A stretch of DNA of 64,000 nucleotides from Pagrus major (lineage: Eukaryota; Chordata; Actinopteri; Spariformes; Sparidae). The stretch spans positions 9,962,847-10,026,846 of the forward strand of contig NC_133223.1 in assembly GCF_040436345.1 (NCBI RefSeq), given 5' to 3'. Both the position numbers and the translations under genes were made by a program. Positions within the stretch are counted from its first letter, which is position 1, and every line of letters starts with the position of its first letter. The notes under the pieces are model-generated. The model did not search any database, had not been told where the DNA came from, and was given only the letters and a program-made list of their open reading frames with translations. Positions 1 to 13,731 of this stretch are shown here, piece by piece.

Positions 1-200
1 AGCTTGTGGGCAGTTAAAACGCAAAGGCGGGGGTTTAAGCGGTGAGATCCATCAGCAGTTTGTGAAGGAAAGCTCAGAGAGGATTAAGAAGCAGTGAGTG
101 GGAGAGAGCAAAGAGGACGTCGACTAATCAAACAGATGCAGAGCAGCTGTTGTTAAAAAGGCCTTTTGAGAAATCAATGACAAACAAATGTGTGTGTTAC

Positions 201-3200
201 CCTCTAAAGGAGGCGGGTCGGGCCCCGTCTTCTCAAAGTTTATCACCACTCCACTCTGGATCTTCTGCACCAGCGACTCCAGACACTGATTCAACATACG
301 CTGAGAGAACACGCTGTAGGAACGGCCTGCAACACACACAAACACAGACACACACACATTAACATGTAGACCTGGACATTTAAGTAGATGAAACTCTCTT
401 CTGGGATGAATCTGAATATGATTAAAGTATTGGATCAAGATGTTAAAGCTCCTTTCAAACATATTCAGTTTACCTGTCAAAACTTTAAGTCTTGCATTCA
501 TTTATTTTTGTGCCACTAGGGGGCAGTGAAACAAGCTGAACAAGTTTTAGTTGTTCCAGCAAATGTTTCAGGGTGTTAACGTCAGAATCAGACTTTTGGA
601 ATTAATTTGGAACACCTGAGAAAAATATCTGGCTCTTTAGCTGCTTAAAGCTCCTCCATGTTCACTAGCTCATCTCTAACTGTGTCTGTGTGAGGTGTGG
701 TGCTGGGCAGGTGGTGTATGGAGGCTTTATCAGAGCTGGATGGCTGAATCACACAGTAAATGAGCCATAATTGAAAGTTGAATGATCCAATGTCGAGATA
801 GGTGTTTGCAGGAATGTGCGTACATTTGCATGAAATGTTATGTGCAGACTGTGGTTACTAGATATAAGTGGTGCAGTGAGGGCTACAGGACACGTAAAAT
901 GTTTATTTTGATAAATTAAGTTATAACAGGGAGAAGAAAAGGTAAAGTGATGTATACAGTAGCTTCTTTCTTGTGGAATCAAAATACGTCATTTATGTTT
1001 CAGCATAAATTCTGAGAATCACGTTGACATCTATTTGTGTCGTCATCTAAAGTATCCAAACCTCTGGGGGATTCAATTGACCCAAAATTAATCAAATCAG
1101 GACGTTCTGAGAAAGATCAGTACCACTATTATACAGATAATTTACGACCTGAATGTTGCTTGTCTTGTGACAGAAGAGAAAAGGAAAACAAATGCAGAAG
1201 TTTAACTTCATAGCAGACCCATCACAACCCGAACCAGACCATGAAATAATCCCCCACATTGAGAATATTCCTGAGTAAAAGCACATGATAGTAACTGAAT
1301 GTAGAGTACTCTCAGACTGCAGCGCCTGACTGTAGGTACTTCACACTGCACTGATCTTTATGGTATCAGTCCTTTACACTTACTGGATGTTACATCTGCT
1401 TTACTTTATTGTCACAGCATCAGTCACACGAATCAGACACATTGTTTTACAACTGATGATGAGTCTAATTCAGCTTTACTGCCTCCAACTTGACCTCTAA
1501 TGACCTTGTTATGCACCCATTCACTCTGCCGTTTCAATAGGCTGTGGCTTTGTGTCAGGTCTGCGATCAGCAGTAATGGCCGGGCGGGCAGCATGTACCG
1601 TCGACCAGTCAGTGACAATGGAGCTGTGTCATGTTCTGCATTCAGCACCACTGACTGCTACACACAGCTCTGCTGCGTGTGTGTGAGAGAGAATCTTAAC
1701 CTGCCATCAGCATCATTCTAGTCTGTTCCTCCTGACAGCTGCTTCCACAAGCAGCATGAGGACTGAGACTGGAGGTCTACTCTGGGTTTGTCTTATTCTA
1801 AACCAGTTACAGACTAAAATCATCAGCCTGAAAGTCTCCTGACTGGCCTGTGAATGAGAAACAGACAGCTCCAATACTGAACCAGGTGGGAAAATCTGAG
1901 CTTTCTAACCTCAATCAACAATTAATCCTTAAGTGCACTTGAGTAAAGCACTCAACCCTCCACAGCAGCTCCAGCAGACCTGCTGACTGTTGAGACAGAG
2001 CTGTGTCTGTACTGGCTGTTCAAACCTGTAACTGACTGGTTGAGACTTTATTCTCCCCTTTTTTTGTATTGACAGAGATGATTCATCAGCTGAGCCATGA
2101 TGCATTTAACAAATAGCTATTTTGATCTGCCCTTATAAATACTCCGAGCCTGTCCCAGCATGTTCCACCAGGCTCTGCTGCAGACATTAGGCTCCAGTCC
2201 CTCCCATGAGGAATATGTCTGTGGTGCTTTTCCAAAATAAGGTTATAATAGCATCCATTTACAAAAGATTGCCTCCACAAAATAACATTTGGGAACAATA
2301 ACAAGTAAAACAAATATTCAGGTGTACAGATGAGCAAAAAGTTTCCATTCTCGTTTAACCACCGTGTCTTTATGTCAGCCAGCTGTCTGTAACTCTTGAA
2401 AAACACTGTAGTCTTTACTTTTATTTCTCTTGCAGGTTAGAATTATATACATTTTATTAATTACCTAAAAATGCTGAAGACACAAAGGCCTCTAAATGTA
2501 ATTATTATCATTGTAACATTACATGAAATCGGTTTCTTAATTGTTCATGTGTTTGTAGTACTAATTGAAAATGTATGGGCTACATGCTGGACCTAGCTGA
2601 ATTTGTTGCTTAAGCCTATGCGTGCTGGGCATATTTCTAGTTATGATACAATGACAAAAAAAACGTTATTGTCACCAACTTAACTGTAGCAATTAAGACA
2701 TCTAAATATCCTTCTTTGTTTGGAGACACTAAGTCATAAACTCAAAGGATGCTCAGGATAATTCATGGTTTAGCTTATTAATGACTCACTATAAGAATAA
2801 AATGTAGTTATTCACTATTGCACGTCCATGTGGTCTGGAGACTTGTCAGTGTACCCAGAATTAAGTTAGCAACACAGAGACTCATCTACTCACTAGTCCG
2901 TCTTTACAGGCTGACTTAAGTTACCAACTACTCTAACTCTAACTTTACAACTTTTACTATACACGTTTTCTATAAACTGATCAATATACTTGTGTAATAA
3001 GATGCTTAGTGGGGGTGACGTTTAAGTCATGTGACCGTGATGTAGTCTGCTTATAACCTAACACTAGCTTTTTACTGCTAGAGATTCAATTTACACTTCA
3101 AAAATCACAAAGTGGTGTTCATCTGTGAATGTTATCTTGATGAACAAAATATGTAAATATCATAAACTTGTGTTTGTCACAGAGATTGTTTTCTGCAATA

Positions 3201-6200
3201 ATCCAAAATCCAATTTAAAAATCCCAGAGGGAATGCAATGCGATGCTAACTTCAGTTAGCTACAAAAATACGTCATCCCGACAGCTCTCTATAGCTGGCA
3301 TCATTTAACCTTCCCTGCTTGATAAATATCCTGATCTTTCCACTGGCAAGTTTATAACGCAGGTTTTCTGACACATATTTTAAGACCTGAATCTAATTGA
3401 GGTAAAAATAATATTTTCAAACATTATATTGCTGTCACAGGCCATGTAGGACTCCTCATGACAAGTAATCTGACCTTTATGTGCAGAACTTATGGAGAGC
3501 CCGGTTAAGCAATGCACTCTACAAACATGTATAATAGTTCAATAACCAAACACCAGCCTGTGCTCCATCTGCCTACCTCCAGTGACCTCACACATGGGCG
3601 TGATGGGAGAATCGTCAGGCGGGACACCACCGAGGGGTTCGGGCTCAACCGAAGCGTTGCCGGGGATACGCAGCACCAGAGCGAACAGACGTTGGTCCCA
3701 GCGGAAGGGCTCCTTGGTCAGCTCGCTACCTGGCAGCGGTGTGGTGAGAGGCAGGTGGAGCTGGACGGGGCAGAGAAACAGAAGCCTGAGTGTTCATAAC
3801 ACGATGACGACATCCACATACTGTACACAACACACCACAAATGACAACTGTAGGTGGAGGCTGCTCTCCCAGGAATATAACACTTATTTAGACAAGTGTA
3901 AATCAATGACAAGGATATTTTATGGGAATATTGATGACGCAGGTATTTAATTCAATGTATTCCCACTGGGTTATTTTATCTAAACATCCAGAACATATCA
4001 CTGTGACAATAAAACATGATATGTAGCATGACAGAAGACTGAATTCATTGCTTGGTTGAAATGAAGAATATAAATCCATGGTGGATAATTAAACAACAAC
4101 AATTAACTCTTAAAACATTTAGGCAGACACCCACTGTTAACCCAAGTGCTATTATTAGATGTCACAGTGTTGATGCATCATCTCTTCACTCTCTCTCTCT
4201 CTTCTCTCCATCATACTGCCTCACTAATACGGATACTGATTTTCTCATGGTTTTTCTGGCACTTCGCGGGCAGCCTTGACTTTTAAATAACTGAAGAACT
4301 GAACTGAAGAGCTGCTCTTGAAGTCAGACTTCCCGACAAAACATCACCCAGTCTGAACAGGCACAAGCCTGGAATTATCACAGAAGCCATAAATTAGACT
4401 GAGGCTGCAGAATCAAGGATTTAATTGTGTGTGTTTGACCTTCTCAAGCCACAACACTGACTACATTTCTTGATAGAGACGTGTACAGTACACCTGTACA
4501 CCTTATGATAGGTCTTTCTACACTGTTTCACATTTTCAAGACGAGAGGGGTGATGGTCGGTCAAAACACAGGCAGAATAATCAAAGATAAAAAATAATGG
4601 TTAGAGCCAAAACGTTCACTGGTAGTGGGTCCTGAGGTTAGGGCTGGGCGATATATCATTTTTATATCGTTATCATGATATGAGGCGATATCTCATATCA
4701 GATTTTAGATGTGGTTATATGGTGATATGTTATTAGTGTTGTCTTCTTCTGGTTGTAAAGGCTCATTACAGTAAAGTGATGTCTTTTCCTGAACTTACCA
4801 CACTGTTCTACTTGTTCTAACACTTGTCTTTACACATTTATATCCTTATTACTTATGATTATTGATCAAAAATCTCATTGTGTTAGTATTTTGTGAAAGT
4901 CCTAATATTCATCCCTACAATATTGTTGCATTATTGATATCGTAGCATTTGGTAAAAAGTACTATAATATTTGATTTTGTTGCCCTGTCAAAACATTAAC
5001 GAAGTTCTTTAGAGGAGGGATCGAGATGTAAAGTGTATCACAATATATCTTAAAAATGTTGTGATATTATTTTAAGGCCATGTCGCCCGAGCTCATCAGT
5101 GATGAGAATAATTTCTCGAGTCACTTCGGTAAAACTGTTGAAGGTCCTGAAATGTGAACACTTGCTGGTGTTGATGTTCTGATGGTAAATTTAAGATATG
5201 TTGGCCTTTTACTGTTGAACACATAAAACAAGTCACCTGAATGTGTTGGGGAAGTTCTTCTCAAACTTTGTACGTCAAATGATTATTTCGAGAAAATAAT
5301 CTGCAGGAAAATTGATATTAAAAATAACCCTGACAGTTTGTATCTTTCGTCTACAGTGATGATATCAAAGACTGTGGTAGCTGACAGTAAGACCAGTGAG
5401 TTATGAAGCTGTGACACTATCATTGGACCTTTTTGCTTTACATTCTGTGGATTTCATTTTAACCTCCATAGTGACAGATAACAGGGCAGAGTTTGATGCT
5501 TGTGCTAATGTGAACATCATCTGTGTGGTTGTGTGATCAGATGTCATCCAACCACGCAGGAAGCGCTCCTGATTGGATATTTTGGCTGACCTCGTCTTGG
5601 ACTCCGCCGCCGCTGGTCAACTTGTTGCCGTCGCTGATGGCGATGATGATGGCGGGCTCGAGGAAAAAGGGATTCCTCCCCTGCAAAGAGAGAAACAAAG
5701 GGACATTCACTATTAATTTAGAAACTAAACCACAAGAACAGCAGAAGCTGTGTGTCAAAATTAGAAAGAGCTAAGAGCATTTGAAGCAATAGAAGCCAAC
5801 AGCAACATTCATGTTGGAATTTCGCAGCTGTGTATTTATGGGCACAGATAATGTATCATTATATAGATAACTTACAGAAGATCTATTTTAAGTGAGGGGG
5901 TGTGTGAAAGGGAGAAACTGAACTCAAGGGAATAGTAAAAAGAAAACAGTGAGAGCACACACTGAACTGAGAGCAGTGTCAGTGTGCATGTTCACTCTAT
6001 GTGAAACCTCTCTTCTGCTACACCCCAAAATATTTCATGACACCAATGCTCCACACCGATAAAATGAAAGTGGAGCAGTGCTGCATTTATCACTGTGCAT
6101 TAGCCCTGTGGGACCTGCACACAGGCCACAGAATAACTGGGTGAAAAAGCTCAAGTCCTGTCAGAAAGCAGTCAGCAAATTGGACCTCACCGAGAGCCAC

Positions 6201-9200
6201 ACTGAGGCTCAATGAAGGCTGGTCTGTCCTGACAGAGGGGCACTTATTAATGGACTCTACCTGTAGGCTGAATGATGGATCTGTCCACTCTCAACACAGC
6301 CCAGAGCAAACACAGCAGGACACCACCAACATCCACCAAACGGTCAGTATCCATGACAACCTGCCCTAAAAACACGCTAATGAGTTAGCAATGAGGCTGA
6401 CCTGCCAGAGGAGTGCTGATTTCATCCAGGTTAGCTTCTACTGTTGCTATGCTATTAGCAAATCCAGCCACATCAGTCTGTATTGACAATAATCCTGTAA
6501 TGGTGCCGTCTACAGTCCAGTGGGTTAGGGTTCAAATCAATTAATCAATAAGTCAACTAAGAGAAAAAAAGTAACTATTTTGATATTTAATAGTTTAGGT
6601 CAGACTTAAAGCAACAATGGACCAACGTCACCAGCTCCAGTTTGTCTCATGTGTGACAAAGTGAACACACATTAGACTTACTGACAGGAGAAACAAGCCA
6701 TGTGATAACATCACCGTGGATTTATGTTACGGACCAATTACCTTACAAGACAGCTTTACTGGGTGACATCACAGGACCACATGATCTCACAGTCCATCTG
6801 GTCAGGCTTCAAACTACGTGCTTGTGGTCGAGCGTAGCTGCTATAGCGTCAGTTCCATCAGAGCTTTTATTTCATTAAAGAGCAGAAATGACACTGAAGG
6901 CTTTTTTTAGATGGAAAACATGTCTGTGCTCTTCTCTCCACTGACTTCAGAAGAGTTTGATTTGGTTCCACTGGGGGTAGAGCTCTCCTACTGTTGATTG
7001 GATTGGCTGAAGTTAGCCTGTGATAGACATTAATAAACAGATGATCCGCCTAATCACCTGCCAAGTATTTTTTATGAAAGTGGCTTCCTGTTTCCAAACA
7101 GTTCCCAGATGGTTCTGTGTAACAAACCATTTGACGGGTTAACACACCAAAAGATTAAAGCTACTACAAGAAATTATCATCAGTATTTGTGGATTGTGGC
7201 GGCTCCTTTGGAGAAAAAACGACGAGGGAGAAACAAGTAGACTGAGTGCTGCACCACCAGACTACAGATCAGCCCTTCCCTCCACAATTCATCATCAGCA
7301 CTGCTCCATAAAAAACAGTTTTAATTTTATAACTTATCCAACCCGATGACATTAAGAATGTTACAGAATCAAACAGTCCTCTCACTGATAGTCTTGTTAG
7401 CTTATGTAGGGCTTATAAAAGGGATCTGTATTAAACTGAGACCGTTTCATAATCAGTAAAAAGTTCCTCATAATACAATTTAAACAACATAATAATCAAC
7501 ACATAAATCAATTATAAAATAATCGTTAACTGCAGCCCCAATCATCTTTAGTGACTTCACAGGTCGTCTGAGTAGTCCATCTTAAAGCACAGGATCTCCG
7601 TGTGCTGACACAAAGCCAGACTGAGCCCTGTTTATCACCCGGCTGACATGTTAACTTGCTGCCAAACATCAGCGGTCATATCATTTCCTCACTCTCATCC
7701 TCTCCTCTCTTAATGAAACTGTGATCAGAGTCTGGATTACCCGCTGGCTGGCTCCCTCTCTACCCCCGTACTCCTCTCCATCTCCCAGGGGAGAGTCATC
7801 TCAGATGCCTGGCAACCTGGAGGGCTCTTTGTTACTGTAGAGAGAAGCACTCCAGGGCAATATTAACTCCCCCACAGCCTTACTCCCCTTTGTTTTTCCC
7901 TCCATAGCTTTCTACCCCACTGAACGTCTTGAGCACTCGTAGCACAGGGATGACAAATCAAAGTTGACTTTTCTTTATGAGTTAAGACCTTTGTCGACTT
8001 ATTATACAGGACGCTTCAAACACAGAGCACGAGCTGCATCACTTTGGTTTGGCCTTGATTTACAGCTGAAAAACACAGACACAGTTCTACTTGTGACATG
8101 ACAGAAGTGTGTGTAGTCATCAGAGCGCTGATGAACCTCAATCACTTCTGACTGCTCACAGAAACGAGCTCCACCTGAAAAGGTTTAACATCATGTTGCC
8201 AAGTTCACAGGAAATTATAATTACCACCAACATGTTCTGCTTTAATCACTTGACTATGGGTGCTGCTAAAAGAAAGAATATACAGGGTTTCCACTATCAA
8301 TATTAGAGTCAACGTGACTCAAACAATAAATTAATTCAAAGCTGAAGTACACCTGCTCCACTTCTTGTCTAACAAACTGGCCAAGCTTCACTGAAAGGAC
8401 ACAAAAAGAGTAATTACAGAAACTACTACAACAGAAAACAGCCCACAACAGATGTGACGTACCACATTTTGAGAACATTTTCTATAAATCTGATCGTTCA
8501 AGTCATTAATCAAACAAAAGTGCCACACACTTACAGCCTCTCATCTGTTAGAATTTGACCCGTTTCTCAGTTTTTATGATTATAAACTGATTTCTTTGGC
8601 TTTTGGATAAATGAAGTTGTAAACTTTGGGGAAACTTTGATGAATCATTTCCACTCAAGGATTGATCATTTTTGACAAATAAGACTAAAATAATAAAAGT
8701 AACTGCAGCCCTTTAACTTCAGTTATTATCGCACTGCCTTTGAAAGGATGTAGAAAAGCAAACGACAGTAATTAGTAGTAATTACAACATGGGTTATGAT
8801 GTCAGAGGAGAGGGAGAGGGGAGTGTGCCATTTATTCTGAGACTGACCTCCTTTCAGCTGTGAGAAGGCACAGAGGACAGAGGGAGTCATTAAATTATAA
8901 ATGCTGCCAGCCTGTCATTAGAGGTCACTGGTGACCACTGCAGGAGGTAACCTTGACCTCAGCATGTGTGTTTGTGTCAACAGGCGTGTGTCTGAGTCCA
9001 GCCTCACATCATTTGATACTCAATCTCCCTGAGAGTATCTGACATGTATCATGTATGTTATATGTATGAATTACCCAGGACGGCAGGGAATCTTCAGGAA
9101 GTGCTGGTTAATTATTAACTGTTGCTCCACCCTGAGACTTACCTCCACACAGAGAAACGCGTCCAGATTCTACATGAAGCACAGGTGTGCAGCAGTCACA

Positions 9201-11601
9201 CTGGGTATGGACTGGACTTTACAGCTTATATTAATAATAATAATAATAATATCTGTATCTGTCTGACAGGACAATCTCTATGGTGACGTCTTTATCATCT
9301 GCTGCAGACACCAGAGTAAACTGTAAAACACAATCTCACAACTTCTATCCATCACAGCCTCTCCAGCACAGCTTTGGTTTCAACAACTACCGCCCTCGAA
9401 TGGAAATCTGAGCAGAGCTGAACTGGTGAGGTCATTAGGCGGCACTGTTCGGAGCCGGGCCAGTAATATTGAATTGATTACAGACTTTGTGGGCTCACAG
9501 AATATCTGTATGCCATATTCAGTCCCAATTAAATTAATGTGAGTGTAGCTTCCAGCTGTTCAGCTGAGGGACGGACTTGTTTCAAATTCACAAATTAAAA
9601 CAGCTGTGCAATACAATAAATAAAATCTGAGCCTGCAGTCTCACATCGTAAAGCTTTTTCTTCAATATTTTAACACTGATCATCTTGTGATATATAGAAT
9701 ATTTAAATTACTTTCTCGTGAGATAGATCTGTTTGCCCTCGGCTTGTACCGAAAAAAAAAATTCACATTTGCAGAACTTTACGAATATGTAAATCTCAGC
9801 ATCAGAAAACACAAGAGTCATTAAATCTGGAGAATATGATTATTAAGACAATTAAAACTCAGATTATAATAGAAAGTTTAAAAGGTCCCCTACACTCACT
9901 TGTCATTTTAGGTCTACCTTTCAAAGACGTGATGTAGTCCAAACAGAAATGCATCATACCTTAATGAAGGCAGGAATGTTCAGGTTTTGTTAAGAAGAGG
10001 TGTAAATCACCTTTATGGTCACTCTGAAGCTGGACTCTCACTGATTTCACATATTTTGTTGCACTCATTTATATAATTTATGACGGAGCACCTCCAAATT
10101 GACCATTAAGTTGAAATAACACCTCTGTAAAACGTGTCAACAAAACTGAATGTTATTACCCTTCTAAATATTACAAATATGTCATGTAGTGCATTACTTT
10201 TAGGTACCTACTAGAACACTAACTTACATCTGCGCAGACTTCATGAACCATCTATCCCTCCAAGGCTGTAAGAGCGCCTCACATTTTAAACACATCATGC
10301 ACTTCTCTGGGTTTTATGTTTCAAAGCTAATGACCAGCTCTAAACTCTATACATCTAAAAAAATATTAGCATGTAGCTATCCATGATTTAGAGCACAAAG
10401 TCACCAGATCAATGGTGAAATCAATAAGGGTTACTGAGGCGTTCCTGTCTCGTTACGGTCATGTTTGTGTCATGAGTGTGTGGGGTCACAGTATGCTGGT
10501 GGTTGATGCTTGTAAGACTGGGGATAGGAGGAGGGAGGGGGCATCTGTGTGGGCAAACAGCACCTTATTATACTTATTCTAACACTTTATAAGCCTGAGT
10601 TTCTTCTCTGCCTTCTTCAGAGCTACATACCTGTCCATAGTTGTCTATCCCAGTCACTAATCTATTGAGATTGAGTAAATCAAAAGCGGTCCTCAAGGAC
10701 TGGCCAATAGATGTGAGTCCGGTTGCCTGGAGGTTCCTCAGCTCTGTCATGAATGTGGCGTGGCTCTCTTTCCATCCAGCCTTTCAAAAACAAAACAAAA
10801 CATTTAGTTATTAACAAGCAGGATACAAAGATGATGCTCCACTGTGGTGACCACCAGAAAACTTCTAACAACAGTCAGCACATTATTAAAAACACAAATA
10901 TAGGTCACTTCCTCTATACCAAGACAATAATGTGACAGCAGTGCAGCCAGGAGCTGATGTGTGTCTGACAGGCTGTGACTGGCCAGGGATTAAACATTAC
11001 AGAGTCTCAATGTGTGCCGAGACTAAAGTGACAATTTGGTCTAAACAAGTAAAGTAAGCTAGTCTCCCCCCTCCTCCCTCCCTCCCTCCCCACAGATATC
11101 ACCTCGCTGTATAAATAACACCCAGAGTTCCTTGCTGCTCACACTGAAACAAAATGTCGGCCATGTTTTAAAAGGGGTATGAAAGCTCCTCCTGAAGATT
11201 TTCTCTACACAATTGATGTAGTGATCACAACGTGGTGGAGCGATGGAGGGACAATGTAAAGCTGGACATGAGCCGAAAACAAACTCTACCTTGATCCCGA
11301 ACGGAACGTCTTCAAAATTTACCAACATGTACCGGTCCCCTCGGCTGGCCGGGTCTCTGCCTCTGAGCTGTGGAGATAGTAGACAATTATTGACGGTTAT
11401 CGAGAGATCATGTTTGACAGGCGAGCTTCAACAGCGACAACGATCCCGCTCGGGATCTCCCAACATGAATGTGTCCCGTGGTTACAGTACCTTCATAAAA
11501 GTCTCAACAGCGCCTTTTGCTATGTCCAGATAGGTAGTGCCCAGATGGGTGCGCTGGTTCATTGAAGCGGACGTGTCTATCAGAAAAAGTAAAACGGGCA
11601 T
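201..11601 (-). CDS. ints6: Integrator complex subunit 6, N-terminal exons 1-6 (partial; continues past left edge)
   Basis: Subunit of the nuclear Integrator complex, which cleaves snRNA 3' ends and attenuates paused RNA polymerase II. Coding exons on the minus strand are 11601-11491, 11367-11290, 10780-10631, 5680-5591, 3760-3577 and 326-201. All have GT-AG borders and together give 246 codons in one frame. The protein starts MPVLLFLIDTSASMNQRTHL: a von Willebrand A domain with the MIDAS motif DTSAS at residues 9-13, followed by the segments LVTGIDNYGQ, GRNPFFLEPA and GRSYSVFSQRMLNQCLESLV. These match INTS6 better than its paralogue INTS6L (GAVETFMK and VTGIDNYGQ here, versus GAVELFLK and ISGIDNYGQ as I remember INTS6L). 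The last visible exon ends in phase 1 at GPDPPPLE; the rest lies left of position 1. Head-to-head with wdfy2. The exon 6 acceptor follows a TG-rich tract. Confidence 0.95.
331..360. repeat. CA/TG-rich microsatellite next to ints6 exon 6
   Basis: Interrupted CA dinucleotides on the plus strand, read as UG in the ints6 transcript, abut the exon 6 acceptor (AG at 327-328). There is no classical uninterrupted pyrimidine tract. Confidence 0.75.
513..526 (+). promoter_or_regulatory. CTCF-like core site in ints6 intron 5
   Basis: CCACTAGGGGGCAG agrees with the vertebrate CTCF core (CCASYAGRKGGCRS type). It lies in the intron between the exons at 3577-3760 and 201-326. This is a motif match only; occupancy is not shown. 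Confidence 0.4.
4639..5092. mobile_element. Degenerate hAT-like MITE in ints6 intron 4-5 region
   Basis: Begins TAGGGCTGGGCGATAT and ends with a decayed inverted counterpart around GCCATGTCGCCCGAGC. The interior is AT-rich with GATAT motifs, as in the abundant fish elements with GGGCTGGGCGATAT ends. An internal stretch (about 4704-4815) is clearly similar to 32229-32347 in wdfy2, so both are copies of one family. There is no coding capacity and no target duplication was recognised. The family name is uncertain. Confidence 0.55.
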
Positions 11602-13098
11602 TGTGATGGTAATGACACGTTCTGCATGGACTTGGTGTCAGTACAACCGGCCAAAACGCAAAAAAAATCTTTTGTTCTCCTGCCGCCTGTATCACCTCTC
11701 AGCTAGCTAGCTAGCTGGCTAACTGTCTGTCTCCCACATTCTTTCAAAAAAGTGTAAGAATAGTGAGTGTAGAAGCCCTTTCCGGGCGGACTAAACTAAA
11801 AACCTCACACCCTAGGGGCAGGTTATGGATTCACGAGGGATTTTGATAATTTTTACTATATTTTGCAAATATTCCTAAGTTTCATAGTTATAAAGTTCCC
11901 CCTCATAGTGAGTCCCTACTTCTCCCTACACTGAATGCGCTGTGCCTTCTCCACTGGTTTTAACCTAAGCTCCGCGTTTGACCCCGCCTCCCAAGCGGTC
12001 CTTCAGCGTCACATGTACCTATACTCGCTCCCCATTGGCTGGCTCAAGCCCCTCATTACCATATCCAAATTAGGCCAAAGCGGAGTGTCTCATGCGCATG
12101 CTTACTTGCCCGAGAGGCAGGAATGCGAGGAAAATATCCTGTACATGCAATATGTGTTTAAGAATGCGATGTATGTGGCGACGCGCCGGTGTCCGGAGCA
12201 TTACTGTCGATGCCTGAGCAGGTATTAGTCAGGACCGGGCCTGTGTCTGTCCTCACAGCTCATTACATAATCAGCAGTTACTTCATCCTGTGCACGGGCG
12301 TGGGCTACTGAGAAAGACAAGGCCTGGAGACTACAGAGACACAGCTGACGGACAATATGAAACAAAGAGCAGTGAAATATTAAGCCCAGGTGCACACACA
12401 CACACAACCGGTTGACACTCTGCCTCCCGGTTTTCATGTGATGACCAAATAAAGCAGGCCTTTCTGTGAAGGAGGACAGCTTTATCTGAACACTCGCTGC
12501 AAGGGATTGACATGCGCGCACACGCACTCACACACCCTGCAGCTCTAAGATGGCTATACCCTGCCTTTCTTTCCCATCTGTGCAGTGAGACACATACTGG
12601 CTGGGAGTAGTACATTAAAAACCATGAATCTGACTTTATAAGTGGGTTGTATGAGAGTGGTGCAGGCTTGTGCTGCTGCCTCCTCTCTGTAACAAACATG
12701 TCGTCATGTGAGGTAATAGGTCTCAGCTCATTCTCACACATTCCCAACACGCCACACATCATCGTGGCTGATTTAAGGATCCTCTCTGACCGACACACAC
12801 ACACACACACATATGGACGATTGTGCAATACAATTTACATAATGTGGCTCCTTGGAAATTATCATCACTTCCGCAAAAATAAGAGGAAACCATCCGGTGA
12901 CAGGCGATAGCAGAGAGGAGGAAGGTCTACTGCCAGTTCTTTGACATAGTTCTCTGGAGCAACACAAACACTTCACGTTCCGGTGTGTCACTGGCAGGAT
13001 TTTCACAATAAAATCATTCCTGTGGCTGGTGTAACGGGATCATGGCGTGTTAAACTGTACACCAGGTGTGTTATAACTCAGCATATGGCAAACAGTGA

Positions 13099-13590
13099 GA
13101 GGCAGTGTTGGAAAGTAGAATTCACTAGCCCACATTTAATCAAGTCTTTCACTCCCCAAGTACAACATTTGAGATACTGAAGTACTTTCACTTGTGCCAC
13201 AGTCTGACTTCAGTGTATTTGAGAACAAATACTGTATCATTCATCTATGGTCAGATACTTTGCAGATTAAGATATTACATAGACAACATTTGATCATCTT
13301 ATAATATGCAGCATTCTGAGTTAGCCCATCCTTGGCCAGCAGCAACATTAAAATGCGGCTTTGCGTGTTAATCCTTAAAAATAATCTGCTAATACAAACA
13401 GTAACATAACCCTCCAGGAAGGATTGTCTTTAATGAGTACTTCTTACTTTGATACAGCGAGTATTAATAATACTTATCTACATATTCATATTTACATTTC
13501 AATGCAGTACTTTTACTTGTGATGGAGTGTTTTAATATTGTGGCATTACTTTTATTTGTAGTGGGGGATCTGAGGTTTGCCTTTACAGTA
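13099..13590. mobile_element. Decayed abundant teleost interspersed repeat (ACTTTTACTTGTGATGGAGT family)
   Basis: Runs from GGCAGTGTTGGAAAGTA through CAAGTAC, GCAGATTAAGAT and ACTTTTACTTGTGATGGAGT to GGGGGATCTGAGG. It is a diverged copy of a very common teleost repeat typified by serial TACTTT/AAGTAC motifs and an end near GGATCTGAGTAC. A 3'-end fragment of the same family lies at 38985-39063. Recognised from memory; the class is not certain. Confidence 0.6.
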
Positions 13591-13704
13591 CACTAGTCAC
13601 CTTGATTAGAGTAAACACTGAAATTGCATATCCTCAATATAAATAATTCGTTCTCTATTATTTCAACTTCTTTATGGTTCCTTTATTGAATTGTTAGATT
13701 TGTA

Positions 13705-13731
13705 ATATATATATATATATATATATATATT
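13705..13731. repeat. (AT)n microsatellite
   Basis: About 13 uninterrupted AT units in the ints6-wdfy2 spacer. Confidence 0.95.

Noticed and set aside
12331-12828. 165-codon minus-strand frame upstream of ints6
   Set aside because: Contains a VCVCVC string from a CA run, shows no family resemblance and no splice context; looks like chance in CpG-rich DNA.
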